From an uncultured Clostridia bacterium (GTDB taxonomy: Bacteria; Bacillota; Clostridia; Lachnospirales; Lachnospiraceae), in assembly GCA_947088195.1 (NCBI GenBank), contig CAMUFS010000046.1:1-13719 (forward strand): a stretch of 13,719 nt of DNA, read 5' to 3'. The notes beneath the pieces are model-generated. The model ran no database searches, was not told the origin of the DNA, and was given only the letters and a program-made list of their open reading frames with translations. The position numbers and the translations under genes were made by a program. Below are positions 12,139-13,719 of the stretch, piece after piece; position 1 is the first letter of the stretch; each line of letters begins with the position of its first letter.

Positions 12139-13092
12139 TTATTTGTCTGTAGCACCAACTTCTGTGACAGATTTTACCAAACCAGCGAGACCTTGGATCT
12201 CAGAAGGAATAATAATCTTAGTTGCCTTTCCATCTGCAGCCTTAGCGAATGCTTCAAGGCTTTTCAGTTGAATGACAGCATCATTGGGAGCAGCCTCTTT
12301 GATAAAGCGGATACCTTCTGCGGTAGCCATCTGTACAGCTTTGATTGCCTCTGCCTGACCTTCTGCCTCGCGGATAGTAGCCTCCTTCTTTGCCTCAGCG
12401 CGGAGAATGGCAGCTTCCTTCTCAGCCTCAGCATCCAAAATTGCAGATGCCTTGTGGCCCTCAGCTACCAGAATGGTAGATTTCTTCTCGCCTTCTGCGC
12501 GGAGGATGGATTCACGGCGCTCACGCTCTGCCTTCATCTGTTTCTCCATCGCATCCTGAATCGCTGCAGGAGGGATAATATTTTTAAGCTCCACACGAGT
12601 CACCTTAATACCCCAAGGGTCTGTTGCAATATCCAAAGAAGAACGCATCTTTGCATTTATGATCTCTCTGGAAGTTAATGTCTGGTCTAACTCCAATTCA
12701 CCGATAATATTACGTAGGGTGGTGGAGGTCAAGTTTTCAATCGCCATAATAGGATTCTCAACACCATAAGAGAAAAGCTTTGGATCAGTAATCTGGAAAA
12801 ATACTACGGTGTCAATTCTCATTGTAACATTATCTTTTGTGATAACTGGCTGAGGAGCAAAATCTGCGACCTGCTCTTTTAAAATAACTTTCTTTGCCAC
12901 ACGGTCGATAAATGGAATCTTAAAGTGCACACCCACAGACCAAGTATCCTGATAGCCTCCCAGTCGCTCAACGACATAGGCATGTGCCTGAGGTACAATC
13001 TTGACACAGGATGCCAATAAAAGAAGCAGAAATACAATAAATACAATGGCAGCGATTGTGCCAGTTGCGATATTAATAGAAGCTAGTAACAT
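12139..13092 (-). CDS. SPFH/Band 7 (stomatin-like) membrane protein
   Basis: 317 residues. One N-terminal membrane helix (about 10-30, IAAIVFIVFLLLLLASCVKI) is followed by the SPFH domain (about 30-190). This contains VPQAHAYVVERLGGYQDTW, the PFIDRV and QPVITKDNVTMRID segments, and WGIKVTRVELKNIIPPAAIQ. Next comes a long Ala/Glu/Lys-rich coiled coil (about 190-260, repeated AEGEKKS, AEAEKEA, AEAKKEA), then a conserved tail. Such proteins oligomerise into large membrane-associated rings or microdomains and often guard or organise membrane proteases. Length and layout match QmcA/stomatin-type members. AGGGG sits upstream of the start at 13092. It follows the nfeD gene by 36 bases in the same operon, a pairing well known for NfeD and SPFH proteins. 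Confidence 0.93.
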   Translation of the reverse strand: MLLASINIATGTIAAIVFIVFLLLLLASCVKIVPQAHAYVVERLGGYQDTWSVGVHFKIPFIDRVAKKVILKEQVADFAPQPVITKDNVTMRIDTVVFFQITDPKLFSYGVENPIMAIENLTSTTLRNIIGELELDQTLTSREIINAKMRSSLDIATDPWGIKVTRVELKNIIPPAAIQDAMEKQMKAERERRESILRAEGEKKSTILVAEGHKASAILDAEAEKEAAILRAEAKKEATIREAEGQAEAIKAVQMATAEGIRFIKEAAPNDAVIQLKSLEAFAKAADGKATKIIIPSEIQGLAGLVKSVTEVGATDK

Positions 13093-13128
13093 AATAGTTC
13101 CCCCTTTTCATTTAATAAATTGAAAAAA

Positions 13129-13560
13129 TTACATTTGTTTTTCTACAATTAATTTTACGCCGCGGATTTCTTTTACGATAACCTGCTCACCCGGCTCAAT
13201 GATAACAGAGTCATCGGCGGACACAGCAGTCCACTCCATCCCATTTAAGATGGCGGAGCCATAGCCTTCCGAATTATTGATAATAGAAGTAACCTTGGCA
13301 GTCTGACCAACTAATTCCTCCACATTTGTCTTGACAAAATGCTTACTCGCGTATTTTTGTGCAAGCGGCTTGGTAAAGAACAAAAGGATTAATGAGATAA
13401 TGACAAATATCGTAAACTGAAGAGCGAAACCTAGTCCCAGCAGAGCAAAAAGATAAGCAACGCCTGCACCAACAGCGAACCAGATTGTGGTTAGGTTTAG
13501 GGTGACAGCCTCGATGATAATCAGCACGATAAAGACGATAAGCCAGCCGATAGTTTCCAT
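13129..13560 (-). CDS. NfeD-family membrane protein
   Basis: 143 residues from ATG 13560, chosen because AAAGGAGGGG lies just upstream; an earlier in-frame start at 13590 would put the ribosome binding site inside the gene. Three or so membrane helices (about 4-20, 26-45, 48-64: IGWLIVFIVLIIIEAVTLNL, IWFAVGAGVAYLFALLGLGF, FTIFVIISLILLFF) precede a C-terminal OB-fold-like domain (about 85-143, LVGQTAKVTSIINN to GVKLIVEKQM). This is the short NfeD type without the protease domain. The OB fold is thought to contact the partner SPFH protein encoded next in the operon. An extended -10 (TGT-TATACT on the minus strand, 13591-13599) lies 31 bases before the start. Confidence 0.9.
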   Translation of the reverse strand: METIGWLIVFIVLIIIEAVTLNLTTIWFAVGAGVAYLFALLGLGFALQFTIFVIISLILLFFTKPLAQKYASKHFVKTNVEELVGQTAKVTSIINNSEGYGSAILNGMEWTAVSADDSVIIEPGEQVIVKEIRGVKLIVEKQM

Positions 13561-13590
13561 ACAATCCCCTCCTTTGATTAGTATGCCCAC

Positions 13591-13599
13591 AGTATAACA
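13591..13599 (-). promoter_or_regulatory. Extended -10 promoter of the nfeD/SPFH operon
   Basis: Minus strand TG-T-TATACT, with no good -35. It is close to the start codon, leaving a leader of about 25 bases. Confidence 0.45.
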
Positions 13600-13719
13600 T
13601 ATTTTGTATTGAAATGCGTGAGAATGTCATAAAAGGGGGAGGTTTTTGTAATAACTTCGAAAAAATTATACTTTATACAAAACATAGACTTATAATATTA
13701 TTTTCGAAAGAGGTCCGCA
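13600..13719 (+). other. Right-edge intergenic DNA with a near-copy of the 5472-5491 sequence
   Basis: No gene seen. TATAAT at 13691-13696 is followed by ATTTTCGA-AAGA-GGTCCGCA (13700-13719), which matches 17 of 20 bases at 5472-5491, the 5' flank of the structured RNA. The window ends here, so it cannot be seen whether a second copy of the RNA follows. Confidence 0.35.

Noticed and set aside
12193..12678. 161-codon open frame on the plus strand
   Set aside because: It is the antisense shadow of the repetitive coiled-coil part of the SPFH gene and has no ribosome binding site.

Overview
The window looks like a piece of a low-to-moderate GC Clostridia chromosome, most likely a gut Lachnospiraceae. 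Supporting this are a T-box leader on an archaeal/eukaryal-type prolyl-tRNA synthetase, strong AGGAGG-type ribosome binding sites, rhamnose catabolism, a two-gene MBOAT/SGNH acyl-transfer cassette and a LytTR regulator. No IS element, phage gene, CRISPR array, tRNA or rRNA was seen. The taxonomic placement is inferred from gene content and style, not from a marker gene.

Layout, left to right. (1) 1-650: the C-terminal part of rhamnulose-1-phosphate aldolase (rhaD) and a two-hairpin 3' element whose second hairpin is an intrinsic terminator. (2) 650-796: a 48-residue ribbon-helix-helix protein on the minus strand. It is divergent from the next cassette, with a perfect 15-bp dyad in the shared promoter region. 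(3) 919-3900: a membrane-bound O-acyltransferase followed after a few bases by a membrane-anchored SGNH/DltD-like protein. This is probably a cell-envelope polymer acylation pair. The SGNH protein carries a C-terminal ILEI/PANDER (FAM3)-like domain whose halves appear in swapped order. (4) 4049-5335: a Gfo/Idh/MocA oxidoreductase. (5) 5336-5787: a non-coding stretch with a promoter, a small hairpin and a rod-like structured RNA ending in a terminator. (6) 5788-7317: a siroheme nitrite/sulfite reductase. (7) 7341-9966: promoter, T-box leader with a Pro (CCU) specifier, a second copy of the two-hairpin element, proS, then a sirtuin probably in the same transcript. (8) Minus strand, 9961-11769: a TraX-family membrane protein (own promoter and a 17-bp dyad), a LytTR response regulator and a 66-residue hydrophobic protein. 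Upstream lie a LytTR-type direct repeat and a 135-bp fold-back element. (9) Minus strand, 12031-13599: an nfeD/SPFH (stomatin-like) membrane operon and its terminator.

How the genes may work together. The MBOAT/SGNH pair would move an acyl group across the membrane and place it on an extracellular polymer, with the RHH protein as a candidate local repressor. proS and the sirtuin may share control by uncharged tRNA-Pro. NfeD and the SPFH protein form a known membrane-microdomain pair. The least explained parts are the non-coding ones: the C-rich structured RNA at 5489-5636, a near-copy of its 5' flank at the right edge of the window, the two-hairpin repeat family and the fold-back element.
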